From positions 36,896,853 to 36,960,852 of the forward strand of contig OX438742.1 in assembly GCA_949316235.1 (NCBI GenBank): a stretch of 64,000 bases of DNA, read 5' to 3'. Of the stretch, positions 43,801 to 52,969 are shown piece after piece. The notes under the pieces are model-generated. The model made no database searches. It saw only the letters and a list, made by a program, of their open reading frames with translations, and was not told the DNA's origin. The translations under genes and the position numbers were made by a program. This stretch comes from Oegoconia quadripuncta (taxonomy: Eukaryota > Arthropoda > Insecta > Lepidoptera > Autostichidae). Position 1 is the stretch's first letter; each line of letters starts with the position of its first letter.

Positions 43801-46800
43801 AATAGGGCATATTGAATCTGTCTGCATAATAAAGAATAAACAGAGGGATAGTGTGCTGAAGTCAAATTGTAATGGACTATATGAAGCCTCTATTAATCAA
43901 ATAAGACAGGACAGAGTGGAAGCTTTTTTGGTAAAAGTCTTAATAAACAACATCGAAATCGAAATGGAAGTTGACTCGGGATGTGCATTTTCAATAATTA
44001 GTCAGACAACGGCCAGACTCATATGGAAGAGAGAATTCCCCAAGTTAGAAGATGTGGATGTCGCTCTTAAAACTTGGACGGATAATAAATTGAATTTATT
44101 AGGAAAAACAAAGGTACAGGTACAGTATAAAGATATACAGAAAGACTTGATCATTATGATAGCAAAGGGAAATGGTCCAAGTTTGATAGGTCGTAACTGG
44201 TTCGCACAATTGAATATCTCGATACTAGGAGTTCATAACATAAAGATAAACAATAACATTGCGGATTTAATTGAAAAATATAAAGCGGTATTTCAGGAAG
44301 GCTTAGGCAAGTATACTGGGCCAATAGTAAACATTACACCCAAGGAGGGGATGAGGCCGAAGTTTCTAAAGAGTAGGCCAATTCCATTTGCAATCCGTGA
44401 AAGGGTTTTCAAAGAAATAGATAGATTGGTAGCGGAGGACGTCCTGGAACCCACACCGCATGCTGAATGGGCTACACCGATAGTTCCAGTTTTAAAAAAA
44501 GATGGAAGTGTAAGATTGTGTGGAGATTATAGGGCGACAGTAAACACTGCCATTGATACGGATACTTACCCTTTGCCTACTATAAATGAAGCCTTTGCCG
44601 AACTGCAAGGAGGAAGGATATTCACAAAAGTTGATTTACAGAGTGCGTATACACAAGTGGTTGTAGATAAAAGTACATCTGAGCTGCTTACATTGAATAC
44701 ACCTAAAGGCCTGTATAAAATGAAACGTCTGGCGTTTGGAGTGAAAGCGTGTCCAGGAATTTTTCAACGTCTGATGTCATCGTTGCTAGCTGGCATTGCA
44801 GGCGTAGCAGTCCTATTGGACGATATAGTAATAAGTGGAAACTGTATAAGTCAGCATAACACAAGGCTTGAAGCAGTATTGAAGAAATTAGAAGAGGCCG
44901 GCCTCAGATTGAATAAAGATAAATGCAAATTTGCGGCAAAAAATGTTGAGTTTTTGGGATTTACCATCGATGAATTAGGCAGTCACCCATGTGAAGAGAA
45001 GATTCATACGATTGAGACAACACCAGCACCTCGTAATGTAAAGGAGTTACAAGCGTTTCTGGGGTTGCTAAATTTTTATGACAGATTTTTGCCTCATAAA
45101 GCTAACATAGCTGAACCACTGTACAAGTTATTAAATAAAGATATTAAGTGGAAATGGACGAACCAACATCAAGAGACCTTTGAAAAGTTACGGAATATGC
45201 TATCAAGTAAAGACACATTGGTACACTATGACTTAAAGAAAAGATTACTACTGTCATGTGATGCCTCACAATATGGTCTGGGGTCAGTTTTAGAACACCA
45301 GATGGATGATGGCACTATTAGGCCAATCATGTTCGCATCAAGGACAATGAATGTTCATGAAAGGAACTATGCACAAATAGACAAAGAAGCGGCAGCAATC
45401 ATATTTGGTCTGAAGAAATTCCACCAATACATTAGTGGCCGAAGGATCACTATAAGAACGGACCACAAGCCCTTGCTAGGATTATTTGATCCGAAGAAAC
45501 CGATCCCTAATATGATATCACCGAGAATGCTCCGTTGGGCACTACTACTAAATTCATATGATTACACAATTGAATATATAGAAGGAAAAAAGTTGGGTAA
45601 TGCAGATGCCTTAAGTCGTTGGCCATCACATGAACAGTCTACAGAAGAAGAATATTCAGGCATTCTACTGATCGAGGAGACCCCTATGGAGTTAGAGTTT
45701 TCAGCAAAAGAAGTGGCTAAATGGACACAAAAAGACACTACACTGAGTAGAATTTTGTATTGGATATGCAATGGATGGCCAAGTAAAACGGATAATGAAT
45801 TTAAAGCATTTTGGCAGAAAAAGGATGAACTGTCTATTTGTAGAAATTGTATATTATGGGGTAACAGGGTTGTGTTACCAGAGAAAATAAGGCCTTACGT
45901 ACTCGAAGAACTACACAGGAATCACGAGGGAATTGTCATATCAAAAGCAATGGCTCGAAGTTATTTCTGGTGGCCAGCGATGGATCGGCAAATTGAAGAG
46001 GTTATAAGGAAATGTAACACCTGTGCAGAACACCGTAACCTACCACCACAGGTGACGCACCAATGGATAAAACCAGGAAAAGCGTGGTCTAGACTGCATA
46101 TGGATTACGCGGGCCCCTTCCAAGGAAAAACGTTTTTAATTTTAATAGATTCGTTTTCGAAATGGCCTGAGGTCAAAATAGTTCCAGACATGAGTAGCGA
46201 GACGCTAATTAAAGTATTAAGGGAAATATTTACAGAGCAAGGGTTACCTGACACAATTGTTAGCGATAATGGAAGAAGTTTTATTTCCAATGAATTTAGA
46301 AAATATTTAAATTCACTGGGCATCAGACAAATATTAGTACCTCCATATCACCCTGCGTCTAATGGTCAAGCTGAACGTACGGTACAGACAATAAAAAACA
46401 AATTGAAGAAACTATCAACACAACCCTGGCATATAAGGTTACCAATGATATTATATGGATTGCGTACGACACCTAACAGCCTTAATGATAAAACGCCTGC
46501 AGAATTATTGAATAACAGGCGTTTCAGGACGAAGTTTGATGGCCTCAACCCCCTTAGATATAATGATAGGGAACAAGAAGAAGCTATAGAAAGCAATGAA
46601 AATATTAACGTAAGATCTTTTCAAGTTGGGCAAACGGTTTATATACGAAACTATAGCATGGGACCTCGTTGGTTGAGAGGCATAGTTGAGAAAAAAATGG
46701 GAGCGTGCAGGTACTTAGTAAAATGGAATGGGAAATTGCTGACGAGACACATTAATCAGATGCATAGTTATGGGGGGGAAAGAGATATAGAGCAAAGAGA

Positions 46801-48958
46801 AAGTAGTCCAAGTACTGAAAGAGATCATGGACACACACAACAGATACCATCATCAAGGAATGGTTTAACTACAAGGCCTAGAGATGATGATGATGATGAC
46901 GAAGATGATGTCGAATTGGTGTTACCATCACCATCGAAATGGCCAGATATCATTGGAGTAACAGGACATCAAGATATCGTAATCCATCAAAATCTCGGAG
47001 CTATACCTTCAACATCGGGTATCAATAAACGTTCACGATCAGCTTCTTCGGGGTCACCAGAATCGAAAAAGTTGGCCTTGGATGGTGATCTGGATTTGGA
47101 AGATGATCTAGAACCAGTAGATATAGAAGAAGAAATGGAATAACCCAAGTGTTCATATAATTAATTAAATTAGTAGAGTGTTAGTAAATAAGTTAATGCT
47201 AGTGTTAAGTGAATAAGTTAGTGATTATTTAGAATAGATAATGGACAATCCCGAGGGAAAGGCATGTCATATATTGGCCTTCGGGGGTACTTGAATAAAA
47301 AGCAGTCTGGTTTATGTCAGGTGAGTTAGCACATGTGCTCTCCCGTTTTCAAGGTATTTGGTGATACATAACAGACTGTGTATTGTCCTTTTGTACAATA
47401 AAGTGTTTATGAATTGTCAAACAACCGACTTTGATGCAGAATGTCCATTTCACAAAATTACAACATCGCTTTCTCAAAATTTAGACACTGACAGGGATCT
47501 GTTGTGAAAAGGACTTTTTGAGAGCACTAATAATAATTACAGTAGATTGATGAATGTTTACCATAAGAATAGATATGGCATGTGGGCGGCGTGACCTTTC
47601 CTGCATAAAAGTGCAATAAATGTTTATGTTAAATGTAGGACAGCGCTTTCCTAGTGTACATGTCATGCATGGCAGCTTGTATGGTAATAATGTGAAAAAT
47701 TGATGCATTTGTTATAAATTGAGTCCATTGCATGTTTTGCATATCTATTTCATATTAGTTTGGAATGTGTACATGAAATGGCATTGTACACCATTTCTCC
47801 TAGGTTTTCTGCTGTTCCAACATATCCTATGGGAATAGGCGATTAAAATAAACACATCTGAATATCCTAAACTAGAATACATTTTGCAATTAACTGGAAA
47901 GACCAAGTAAAGAAAGAAATTGTAAATTAAGTATGCATTGTTATGCTACAAAGCAATGGCCTTTAATACTCTTTTCATGACAACTTATTTTAGTAAATAT
48001 TTAATTTGAATGTTCATTTTGAAAAGAATTGGTAAATATATGTTTATAAGTAGGTATTTACATAATATTGTTGTGCTTTAAAAACATGTAAATAAATCTT
48101 TTCCTATCCTATGGGTTTTTTGAGGGTAAGAAGTGTTTCATTAATTAAAAGTTTTCCCTTGTTGCAGCTGTGGATATCATAAAGCGTATAAGTAGCCCTC
48201 ACCTGAAGTTACAGCTTGATATATTCCATTTGCAACACATCTGTGGTGATCTAACACACAACATTAAGAATCTTTTGCCATATGTGGGCCATGTACAGGT
48301 ACGTTATATTATAATTGTTATTATACTTAATGATTACATCAAAGTTGTTGGTATAATTGGAGAGGATAGTGCATCATAGATTAATGCTTGGTAACAGCAA
48401 CATTGAATTATTCTGGATCCTCGAAGTACTTTGAGGTACTTTAGATAAGACATCTAACTAGACGTGACGAAAAATTTGCTCACTTGCATGCAGGTTGAAT
48501 ACAATGACTTTTTTTAACACTAACACCATGTACTTGTAAACTATGTATTCTTGCAAATAAATGATTTGATTCCAAAGTCTCCACGATGGCAATTGTGGCT
48601 AAATATTCCTTGGGTGATGCCTATGTTTAGCAGTGCCCTAGAAATATGCTGCAATGTTAATCTTTTAAAAAATTTTGGAATAAAAACAGTCTTTAATATT
48701 CAACCATTTATTACATCATGGTTAATATAAGTTGTATATGATAAGAGTCATAAATTTGGGTTAAAATTTAAATACTTTCAGATTGCCCAAGTACCAAGCC
48801 GTAATGAACCAGACACACCAGGCGAGATTAACTATGGCTACATACTTCAATACCTGGAAAATAATGGTTATAATGATTGGATTGGCCTAGAGTACAAGCC
48901 CTCAGGGAACACCAGAGATGGGCTCAAATGGATCAAAGAACTTGGGTATAGTCTTTAA
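37677..48958 (+). CDS. Hyi: Hydroxypyruvate isomerase family protein (complete, four exons)
   Basis: Exons 37677-37866, 42582-42866, 48168-48298 and 48782-48958 join in frame (783 nt) to a 260-residue protein, close to the usual length of this family. It should fold as a TIM barrel of the xylose isomerase-like class and interconvert hydroxypyruvate and tartronate semialdehyde in the cytosol; the animal role is poorly known. Signatures: MKFCANLAFMFTE at the start, GVIEPIN with a conserved glutamate at 141, LQLDIFHLQHICGDL, VPSRNEPDTPGEINYGY, and GLEYKPSG with the second glutamate at 239. No targeting signal is seen. Intron 1 (4.7 kb) houses a CR1-like LINE, intron 2 (5.3 kb) a gypsy element, but exons and splice sites look sound. 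Confidence 0.92.
38230..41010 (-). CDS. LINE ORF2: endonuclease and reverse transcriptase
   Basis: 926 codons from the first ATG at 41010, unbroken. Coding similarity seems to start earlier, since LTIFHQNIQCFSGKELEIE lies upstream in frame and HQNI-type starts open the endonuclease of this class. Apurinic-type endonuclease: CITEHWL, VCGDFNVDLL (about residue 118), LRSDHCG (about 184). Reverse transcriptase: NNYRPISILPVLSKIFEK, GVFCDLSKAFDCVDH, MGVPQGSILGP, VLFADDTSFIF with the catalytic FADD (about 650). The C-terminal domain ends DYLGDKEVWC. It nicks target DNA and copies its own RNA there. It appears potentially functional. Confidence 0.9.
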   Translation of the reverse strand: MFLEKHNTIDIVCITEHWLKQTEMIISNDNYYCISSFHRQFKTHGGSLILIKNNLTAKERKDVVALSIECTIELSSVELENYIVICVYRPPYVYNFNLFESVMEDVLKLVTRGTKSVIVCGDFNVDLLEQKSLTTRIISLFKSFNLNNVFLESTRITESTATCIDNFFCNCNFIDQSILNCLRSDHCGQLVAFPLIKLSNPTVEFITRPIPAEKVEMYKEVLLNKLPLPSSETIDCDKFYTDFFNVLNKEFEQIFQIKKVKNTNKFKFSNWATKGIRISRDKLFQLYEDRTIRQDDLEFCEFVKNYSKIFKKVCITAKSRYISNIVNIADNKIKAVWKVINTETSCVKERDNGYSIKIDNRIINRDIEVAQHFENFFVNIPVKTTEILDSSPILAKSLMVANVKKCHTILKFRYVDPLEVIKAFKTLKLKKAEDVWGMSVKLLSHIVTTIAPYLAFIFNASIDQGVFPELMKHSKVVPLFKSGCKNDLNNYRPISILPVLSKIFEKLILGQILCHFNTNGLLHDKQFGFTNGRSTTDAGVTLIKNIYNAWEDRSDAIGVFCDLSKAFDCVDHKTLLFKLEHYGVHGKALDLLTSYLENRIQKVQVNLEKSSGSFVKMGVPQGSILGPFMFLVYINDLPYLVRNLVDIVLFADDTSFIFKIKRGSNDIDDVNDTLSQVSNWFTVNNLVLNAKKTKCIKFSLPNVRQGENNLKLNSEPLEFVENTVFLGITLDSTLQWGSHIETLASRLSSAAYAVRKIRQLTDIKTARLVYFSYFHSIMSYGILLWGRGADIQTIFVLQKRAIRAIYKLRCRDSLRDLFKEISILTVASQYIYDSIMYVRKNICLFRKHSDNHNLNTRNKNKIEIPQFRLSKVSTSFVGHSIRFYNKIPEHVLSLTEQKFKRHIKETLCKKGYYRIDDYLGDKEVWC
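41097..41933 (-). CDS. LINE ORF1 with SGNH-esterase-like domain
   Basis: 278 codons. After a proline-rich leader (GPIPVPEPSAIPGHSPTSPE) the region VYIFSDGIGKDLGSFM, then MPGASYQQVFNCVKSF and CSIVILVGNGLG, resembles the order of blocks I to III of an SGNH/GDSL hydrolase. CR1-group LINEs carry such esterase domains in ORF1. The nucleophile block reads SDG here rather than GDS, so activity is doubtful. It is separated from the first ATG of ORF2 by about 86 bases, which may be read in the ORF2 frame. Confidence 0.6.
   Translation of the reverse strand: MAFLNFLCASAADPPADKEVADTVNDPMLASICASAVDPTCTLRFTPTSGPIPVPEPSAIPGHSPTSPEASTPRVYIFSDGIGKDLGSFMQFNTEQKVINMCMPGASYQQVFNCVKSFTDYDKNCSIVILVGNGLGVSKKQVKTNFEFLASLNVKKIITCAFGYSHCLSSDENNYIHNLNRLQTNMIFYNDKFKFFDTNKFIRNLVLTKDKLYLSKYYIKQLAMLLAYNLPIYTIPVNGRSFFVMEGPSRGIKSPIIYNNRDVTPVETRDLEQSRYLN
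41971..42581. other. Rest of isomerase intron 1, no gene seen
   Basis: AT-rich. Near 41960-42030 the strings acccttgaattaaattt and acccttgaagtaaatt recur next to gtaaatttgatat, a short direct repeat that could mark the 5' side of the LINE insertion. Confidence 0.35.
42582..42866 (+). CDS. Hyi: Hydroxypyruvate isomerase exon 2
   Basis: It follows acttttccag and encodes GDVSKGELGVTAVPGK to VIEPINQHSVPKYFLSDYGR. The donor is gttagt at 42867; a gypsy LTR begins only 56 bases later. Confidence 0.92.
42923..43031 (+). repeat. 5' LTR (109 bp)
   Basis: tgtcatatattgg ... gatacataaca, base for base the same as 47265-47373 by eye. Confidence 0.95.
43033..43045 (+). other. Primer binding site
   Basis: tggcgcagtcgca starts one base after the LTR. 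It would pair with a tRNA 3' end; the TGGCGCAGTCG form resembles sites reported as tRNA-Ser in some insect gypsy elements (from memory). Confidence 0.65.
43121..47143 (+). CDS. Gypsy Gag-Pol polyprotein
   Basis: Unbroken 1340 codons. Gag, then zinc knuckles CLRCGKHHRGEC and CHYCGKIGHIESVC (from about residue 203), protease VDSGCAFS (about 285), reverse transcriptase VRLCGDYRATVN and active site VLLDDIVISG (about 565, LLDD instead of YLDD), RNase H LSCDASQYG (about 711), integrase HHCC from LHRNHEG to CNTCAEH (about 930), and core LHMDYAGPFQG, VSDNGRSF and NGQAERTVQT supplying D, D and E. A GPY/F-like end (GPRWLRGIVEKKMGACRY) is followed by an acidic, low-complexity tail with seven aspartates in a row. 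All catalytic residues are present. Confidence 0.95.
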   Translation: MGIKFGEFEVTHGCWENYITRFSFCLQANDIVEDGKKKANLLAVCGAELFDLITSLIAPTQISEVTFSTIVTKLSAHFHPTPNEIVESFKFHTRNQDEGEKIRDYIAILRKLCIHCNFTDLDRTLRDRLVCGIRDKEIQKNMLQHVKLSFEQACDIALSYETANTDASFIRVRGPAKPNLDLEVPMEVNKITNQKLDKSPEKTCLRCGKHHRGECKFRWSKCHYCGKIGHIESVCIIKNKQRDSVLKSNCNGLYEASINQIRQDRVEAFLVKVLINNIEIEMEVDSGCAFSIISQTTARLIWKREFPKLEDVDVALKTWTDNKLNLLGKTKVQVQYKDIQKDLIIMIAKGNGPSLIGRNWFAQLNISILGVHNIKINNNIADLIEKYKAVFQEGLGKYTGPIVNITPKEGMRPKFLKSRPIPFAIRERVFKEIDRLVAEDVLEPTPHAEWATPIVPVLKKDGSVRLCGDYRATVNTAIDTDTYPLPTINEAFAELQGGRIFTKVDLQSAYTQVVVDKSTSELLTLNTPKGLYKMKRLAFGVKACPGIFQRLMSSLLAGIAGVAVLLDDIVISGNCISQHNTRLEAVLKKLEEAGLRLNKDKCKFAAKNVEFLGFTIDELGSHPCEEKIHTIETTPAPRNVKELQAFLGLLNFYDRFLPHKANIAEPLYKLLNKDIKWKWTNQHQETFEKLRNMLSSKDTLVHYDLKKRLLLSCDASQYGLGSVLEHQMDDGTIRPIMFASRTMNVHERNYAQIDKEAAAIIFGLKKFHQYISGRRITIRTDHKPLLGLFDPKKPIPNMISPRMLRWALLLNSYDYTIEYIEGKKLGNADALSRWPSHEQSTEEEYSGILLIEETPMELEFSAKEVAKWTQKDTTLSRILYWICNGWPSKTDNEFKAFWQKKDELSICRNCILWGNRVVLPEKIRPYVLEELHRNHEGIVISKAMARSYFWWPAMDRQIEEVIRKCNTCAEHRNLPPQVTHQWIKPGKAWSRLHMDYAGPFQGKTFLILIDSFSKWPEVKIVPDMSSETLIKVLREIFTEQGLPDTIVSDNGRSFISNEFRKYLNSLGIRQILVPPYHPASNGQAERTVQTIKNKLKKLSTQPWHIRLPMILYGLRTTPNSLNDKTPAELLNNRRFRTKFDGLNPLRYNDREQEEAIESNENINVRSFQVGQTVYIRNYSMGPRWLRGIVEKKMGACRYLVKWNGKLLTRHINQMHSYGGERDIEQRESSPSTERDHGHTQQIPSSRNGLTTRPRDDDDDDEDDVELVLPSPSKWPDIIGVTGHQDIVIHQNLGAIPSTSGINKRSRSASSGSPESKKLALDGDLDLEDDLEPVDIEEEME
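47144..47264 (+). other. Gypsy 3' region with polypurine tract
   Basis: gagggaaaggca directly precedes the 3' LTR and would prime plus-strand synthesis. Confidence 0.6.
47265..47373 (+). repeat. 3' LTR (109 bp)
   Basis: Identical to 42923-43031 and followed by the gactg duplication. Confidence 0.95.
47379..48167. other. Rest of isomerase intron 2, no gene seen
   Basis: AT-rich intron sequence, including cttttcctatcctatggg near 48100; no element recognised. Confidence 0.5.
48168..48298 (+). CDS. Hyi: Hydroxypyruvate isomerase exon 3
   Basis: It follows ccttgttgcag and encodes AVDIIKRISSPHLKLQ then LDIFHLQHICGDL and YVGHVQ before gtacgt. Confidence 0.92.
48782..48958 (+). CDS. Hyi: Hydroxypyruvate isomerase exon 4
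   Basis: It follows atactttcag and encodes IAQVPSRNEPDTPGEINY, then DWIGLEYKPSGNTRDG, and ends KELGYSL with TAA. Confidence 0.92.
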   Translation: MAQVPSRNEPDTPGEINYGYILQYLENNGYNDWIGLEYKPSGNTRDGLKWIKELGYSL

Positions 48959-49167
48959 CATTATTTTATATAGTATAATAGCGTAGTTTCATGTTTACAT
49001 GTTACTAATACTGTAAGAATTACAAAACTACTGAAGTATTTTGTTACTGTCTTCACCATCAATATTATCCATCGTAGACTAGTTCATTAAAAATATTGAA
49101 TGTATGCTAATATGTAAAGCTATAGGCAGAATACTTTACAGTTTTCTTACATGATAGATTTGCAAGA

Positions 49168-49173
49168 AATAAA
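49168..49173 (+). terminator. Polyadenylation signal of the isomerase gene
   Basis: AATAAA lies 210 bases past the stop; no closer canonical signal is seen. Confidence 0.4.
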
Positions 49174-49861
49174 TATTCGTTTAAAAAAATACCACTTAAT
49201 AATACACACAAAATGGAACAATATTTGTTATGTACAGAATTTCCTAAAAGTGGAACCTTCATTAACAGAATAGTTTATTAAAATGTGTATAGAGGACGAA
49301 GTCCTTTATTTTTTTTTCTCCAGCTGTGAAGATTAACTTCAAAAGGTATGTAGAACAAATTATCCTTAATTCAAGACGATTAAAATATTTCGTAGTCACG
49401 CGCGACTTTGCCTGGTCGGGTTCCAAAGTTATAATAATATTTTCATTAATATTATTTTTGTTTTTTTCATCAGTTTAGAGACGATCGCTAACCACCCTGT
49501 GAAGAACAGACATTACTTTTTGTTAGTCTTTAAAAATAATTACGAGCATTTTATTCATTTTGTTAGATCTTTTAATTAGGGAAATATAAAGAATAATATT
49601 TATATTCTACATTTATTTATTAATGAGTAGGTAATGCTCTACTCAATATATTTGATATCGAAACGGATTTACAAGAATTAAATTTTACCTTCTACTTGGA
49701 GAGACTTAAAGGTGTCATATGTTAATTTTGTGATATGTATAATATTTATAAGTATAAAGATTTAATAAAGTGTTAGTACAAATTTGTATTTTATTTTCTA
49801 CCTATTGATATAGTATTGATTGCCTAATTTATCTGAATGGGAACTCGACTTTTGGCCTTGC
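49174..49861. other. No gene seen; short shared repeat inside
   Basis: 49357-49385 is the 29-bp sequence also found at 27487-27515, here followed by tatttcgtagtcacgcgcga. The rest is AT-rich. Confidence 0.45.
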
Positions 49862-50090
49862 GAAATTGCTTGGTGCATCAGGACTATACTCATTCCCTAT
49901 AATTTTAATTCAGAATCGAACGATCCTCAACCTTTTTGGGTAAGACAGGCAGTGTCCCCGTAGCATCAGGATTGAGGAGTTAGATCCCACAGTTTAACGA
50001 TAAATACTTGCTACCTATAATATTTATTCAAAATAGATCTTCAATCCTCTTGGTTTAAGCAAGCAGTATCTAGCAGTAGAAGGATCCTGT
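49862..50090 (+). repeat. Degenerate tandem repeat, about 95-130 bp unit
   Basis: Units open tcaggattgaggagtt(a/g)gatccca and continue gtttaacgataaa, then ttcaaaat..gatc. Starts at about 49877 and 49972. The same unit recurs at 51185-51600. Confidence 0.6.
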
Positions 50091-50199
50091 CCACCATATC
50101 AGCCAGATCGGAAACAGGCTCGCGTCTTACAAATCCCATAAAAGGCTTTCTGATCCGTGGCCAAATCGGTTGAATCGAATTGTTTGATCACCGCTATCG

Positions 50200-51010
50200 C
50201 CGTTGCTGAAACCTGATGGATCAAATGTTGATCAAATGGATCCAAGTTTGTGCATCTCTCTTCGCCAACAATTCACGTCTAGATATTGCGAATCAAGCTC
50301 CGCCAGTCACCCCTCGCTGTGATTCTGTGATGGCAGAGGTAGGTACATGTTCACCAAAGGCAGATTATTTAGTACTTCGCACTCTGGCAGTGAATTAGGC
50401 TAGTGGTCCTGACAGAAATCCAACAATCGTTTTGAGGCTCTTGTGCACCTAAATTATATGCCAACGCATTTCCGCATTTCTCTAAGACTATAGGTCCTAA
50501 GTCCTTGAAGTTTGCAAAGGTGCAACTTGTGCCCAAAAAGGTAGTCGGGCGAACCCTGTAAACTACAGAACCATTGCAATTACTTCCGTACCTACTCTAT
50601 AAAATTGCGGAGCATGTACTGAACGACCAGCTGCTAGAACATCTGGATGGATGTGATTTGCTCAGTGATCGGCAATACGGCTTCTGTTGAAACCGGCCCA
50701 CCGGTAATCTATACTACTCACTATTGAGGTGAAGCTATTGAGAAGAATGGCGAGGCACTTGCCTTTCCTCTTGATATTTCTAAGGCTTTGACGTTGGCAT
50801 GCCGGTCGTTTAAGCAAGTTCCCTCTGTATGCAACTCCCTCTGGATTGTGCACTTGCATTGCAACGATTGATCATTGCTCATCTAATCTATAATACCGGG
50901 TAACCCCAAAAGGTATGTTGCATGTAAATGATCTGCTTCCAGAAATCTCTGGGTTCGCCGACCACCATATTAATACAGAGAGATATGAGACCCGTATGTT
51001 GTTAACATAA
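50200..51010 (+). pseudogene. Decayed jockey-like LINE reverse transcriptase
   Basis: In shifting frames: SGPDRNPTIVL (about 50403), KFAKVQLVPKK (about 50510), LLEHLDGCDLLSDRQYGF (about 50629), EAIEKNGEALA-like and SLDISKAFD-like (about 50730), then HVNDLLPEISGFAD (about 50920). This is the core of a non-LTR reverse transcriptase (GPD, P.PK, LL...QYGFR, DI.KAFD, HINDL, YADD). Many stops, and the catalytic FADD is degraded. Confidence 0.65.
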
Positions 51011-51184
51011 TGAACATTCGCAAGCGGTTTGACTCTTCATTTATAATACGATGAACTAATAGCTATGGAACTCTCGGCGTCATTATTTCCGAAATCTAAC
51101 GAAGTCCATGACAATAGATATACACTTGATCATAGAGGAATAACACTACACACTTGATACACGAAATATTAATTCATAATTTCA

Positions 51185-51600
51185 TAAGCGTCATATCCTC
51201 CATCCTTACGGTTTCAACAGTGCCTACATTTCAGTATCAGGATGACGAATTGTTTGGATCCTAGAGTTCAAGATAAAGTGTAGGTAAGTATACTCAAGAT
51301 CGATTCAAAATCGACATTTTGTCGATCGTTAAGGTTTTAGAAGGTAGTAGGTACTCCTGTTGCCTCAGGGTTGAGGCGTTGGATCCCAGAGTTCAATGAT
51401 CATGTTATATATTTATGATATCAATTCAAAGTCGTTAGACCCTCTTCCTCATGGTTTAGTTACCCTTACAACATCAGGATTGTGGAGTTGGAGCCCAAAG
51501 TTTAACGATAAAGTCCATATTTGTGACCTATAGAGTTACTTCAAAATATTTGTTTAAGCAGGCCGTGCTACTAACAGTCTGTGACAACAGATAAATACCT
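51185..51600 (+). repeat. Degenerate tandem repeat, about 110-130 bp unit
   Basis: Unit starts at about 51235, 51367 and 51476 read tcaggatgacgaattg, tcagggttgaggcgtt and tcaggattgtggagtt, each followed by gga(t/g)cc(c/t)agagtt and a variable part. Same family as 49862-50090; the LINE remnant lies between the two blocks. Confidence 0.65.
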
Positions 51601-52240
51601 GTACAGACAGACGGACACCATATGGCAAAACTATAATGGTTCCTAGTTTTACTACGAATCTCTAAAAAGTATGCCTTTATCCCGATACAGTATGCAAAAA
51701 GCGGGAGCCATGATTATGATGCTCAAGTTGAAATGAAAAGGATAAGTGCGTCCTTCTATGCAGGCACGACGTTAGTTTATACAACTTTTGCTACTTGTTG
51801 TGGAAACACGGGCTTTTTACCGCGAGCGGGAGACGCGGGGGTAGGGCGCGGGAGGGACCCTCCCTAACCAACCCCAACCCTAAGCGGACCGGCCCTCCGC
51901 TTAACTATAGCACGATCTACCGGAACAATACTACACTTGAAAGGACATTGAAGTTCTTTTAGATTTTATAAGATTTGATGATACTGAGCTAAGAGCTGGG
52001 AAGTAAGAGGTCTTGAAATGATTGTACTTTATTACCATAGGTGTTCATACTGGTTGACAGATGGTTTATAAACATTATTTGTTTTCGCTAATCTCTCTGA
52101 TAAACTTTAGTAAGGAATAGAACTCAGTTATTTTTAATAACGCGATTTATATTTTTTAAGGTTTTAAATTGTTACAAACCAAAATTATGGACCCTACTAT
52201 CCGAAATAAATATATTATTATTGTTATTTATATTATTTTT
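51601..52240. other. No gene; GC-rich patch
   Basis: 51820-51905 (ccgcgagcgggagacgcggg then tagggcgcgggagggaccc) is strongly GC-rich in an AT-rich setting and has no splice or ORF signal. Probably part of a dispersed repeat. Confidence 0.4.
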
Positions 52241-52244
52241 ACAC

Positions 52245-52400
52245 TAGCCTGTGTTGTCCCACTGCTGGGCAAAGGCCTCCCCTATTTTTGTCACATGTCT
52301 CTGTCCAATGCAATATCTCTCCACTCCTTGCTGAAAGAATCTAGTTCATCGCGCCATCGCTTTTTGGGCCTACCTCTGCCGCGCCTGCTGATGAAATAAA
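52245..52400 (-). pseudogene. RTE-type LINE 3' fragment
   Basis: The minus strand encodes RRGRGRPKKRWRDELDSF and SKEWRDIALDRDM, then in another frame IGEAFAQQWDN. This is the C-terminal block and tail of an RTE-type LINE. Confidence 0.6.
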
Positions 52401-52564
52401 TATAATATAAAATCGATCACAAGATTTAAATCGAACTTGAATTTTGTACAATTTTTTGACACTGTTTTAAAATGAAACAGAATCTCAAGTGGTAAGTTCG
52501 ATCTGACTCTCCAGAGCCCTGAGTTTTTGTTCGTCTAATTGTCACGTTACTTCCGTCATTGCTT

Positions 52565-52785
52565 ATCAGATGCCGCCCGCAATTTCGCCAGTAGTGTAGA
52601 GTTAGTTATCGTTCTGCAGCAATTACCTACTTGAATATGAAATGTATTCTATATAATTAAGTATATTTTTCGAAATGAAAAGTATCCAGTGTGCCACATT
52701 TTATCCAAATCTGTTGAAGCGTATTGGCGTGAATGAGTACCAAATATCCAAACTTTCGGGTTTGTAATATAAGTGAAATTGTAGG
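52565..52785 (+). repeat. Decayed copy of SINE-like repeat
   Basis: Blocks gccgcccgcaatttcgccag, ccacattttatccaaatctg and ccaaactttcgggtttgtaa follow the order of the copy at 30001-30232. Confidence 0.5.
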
Positions 52786-52969
52786 GCCCTAGATGAAACA
52801 TTTAACAAATAATATTCCCGCAACAATTTGCTATAAATATTCCCAAAGCTTTCAAATAGAACTTTTATAATCACAGTCTGGCATGACAATACAACGCTGT
52901 GGCTTCCTCTGCCCAAAAGTAACGCATATGTGAAGCGGTTGTGGTAGGGAATTTTTGTAGGTAAACCAC

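Larger units (their letters stand above)
42923..47373 (+). mobile_element. Young Ty3/gypsy (mag-like) LTR retrotransposon
   Basis: Identical 109-bp LTRs at 42923-43031 and 47265-47373 and a perfect 5-bp target duplication gactg (42918-42922, 47374-47378). Between them is one 1340-codon gag-pol ORF. Total length is 4451 bp. Very short LTRs and a single fused ORF recall the mag lineage known from silkworm. Identical LTRs mean no detectable mutation since insertion. It is in intron 2 of the isomerase gene in the same direction, 56 bp from the exon 2 donor. Confidence 0.95.
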
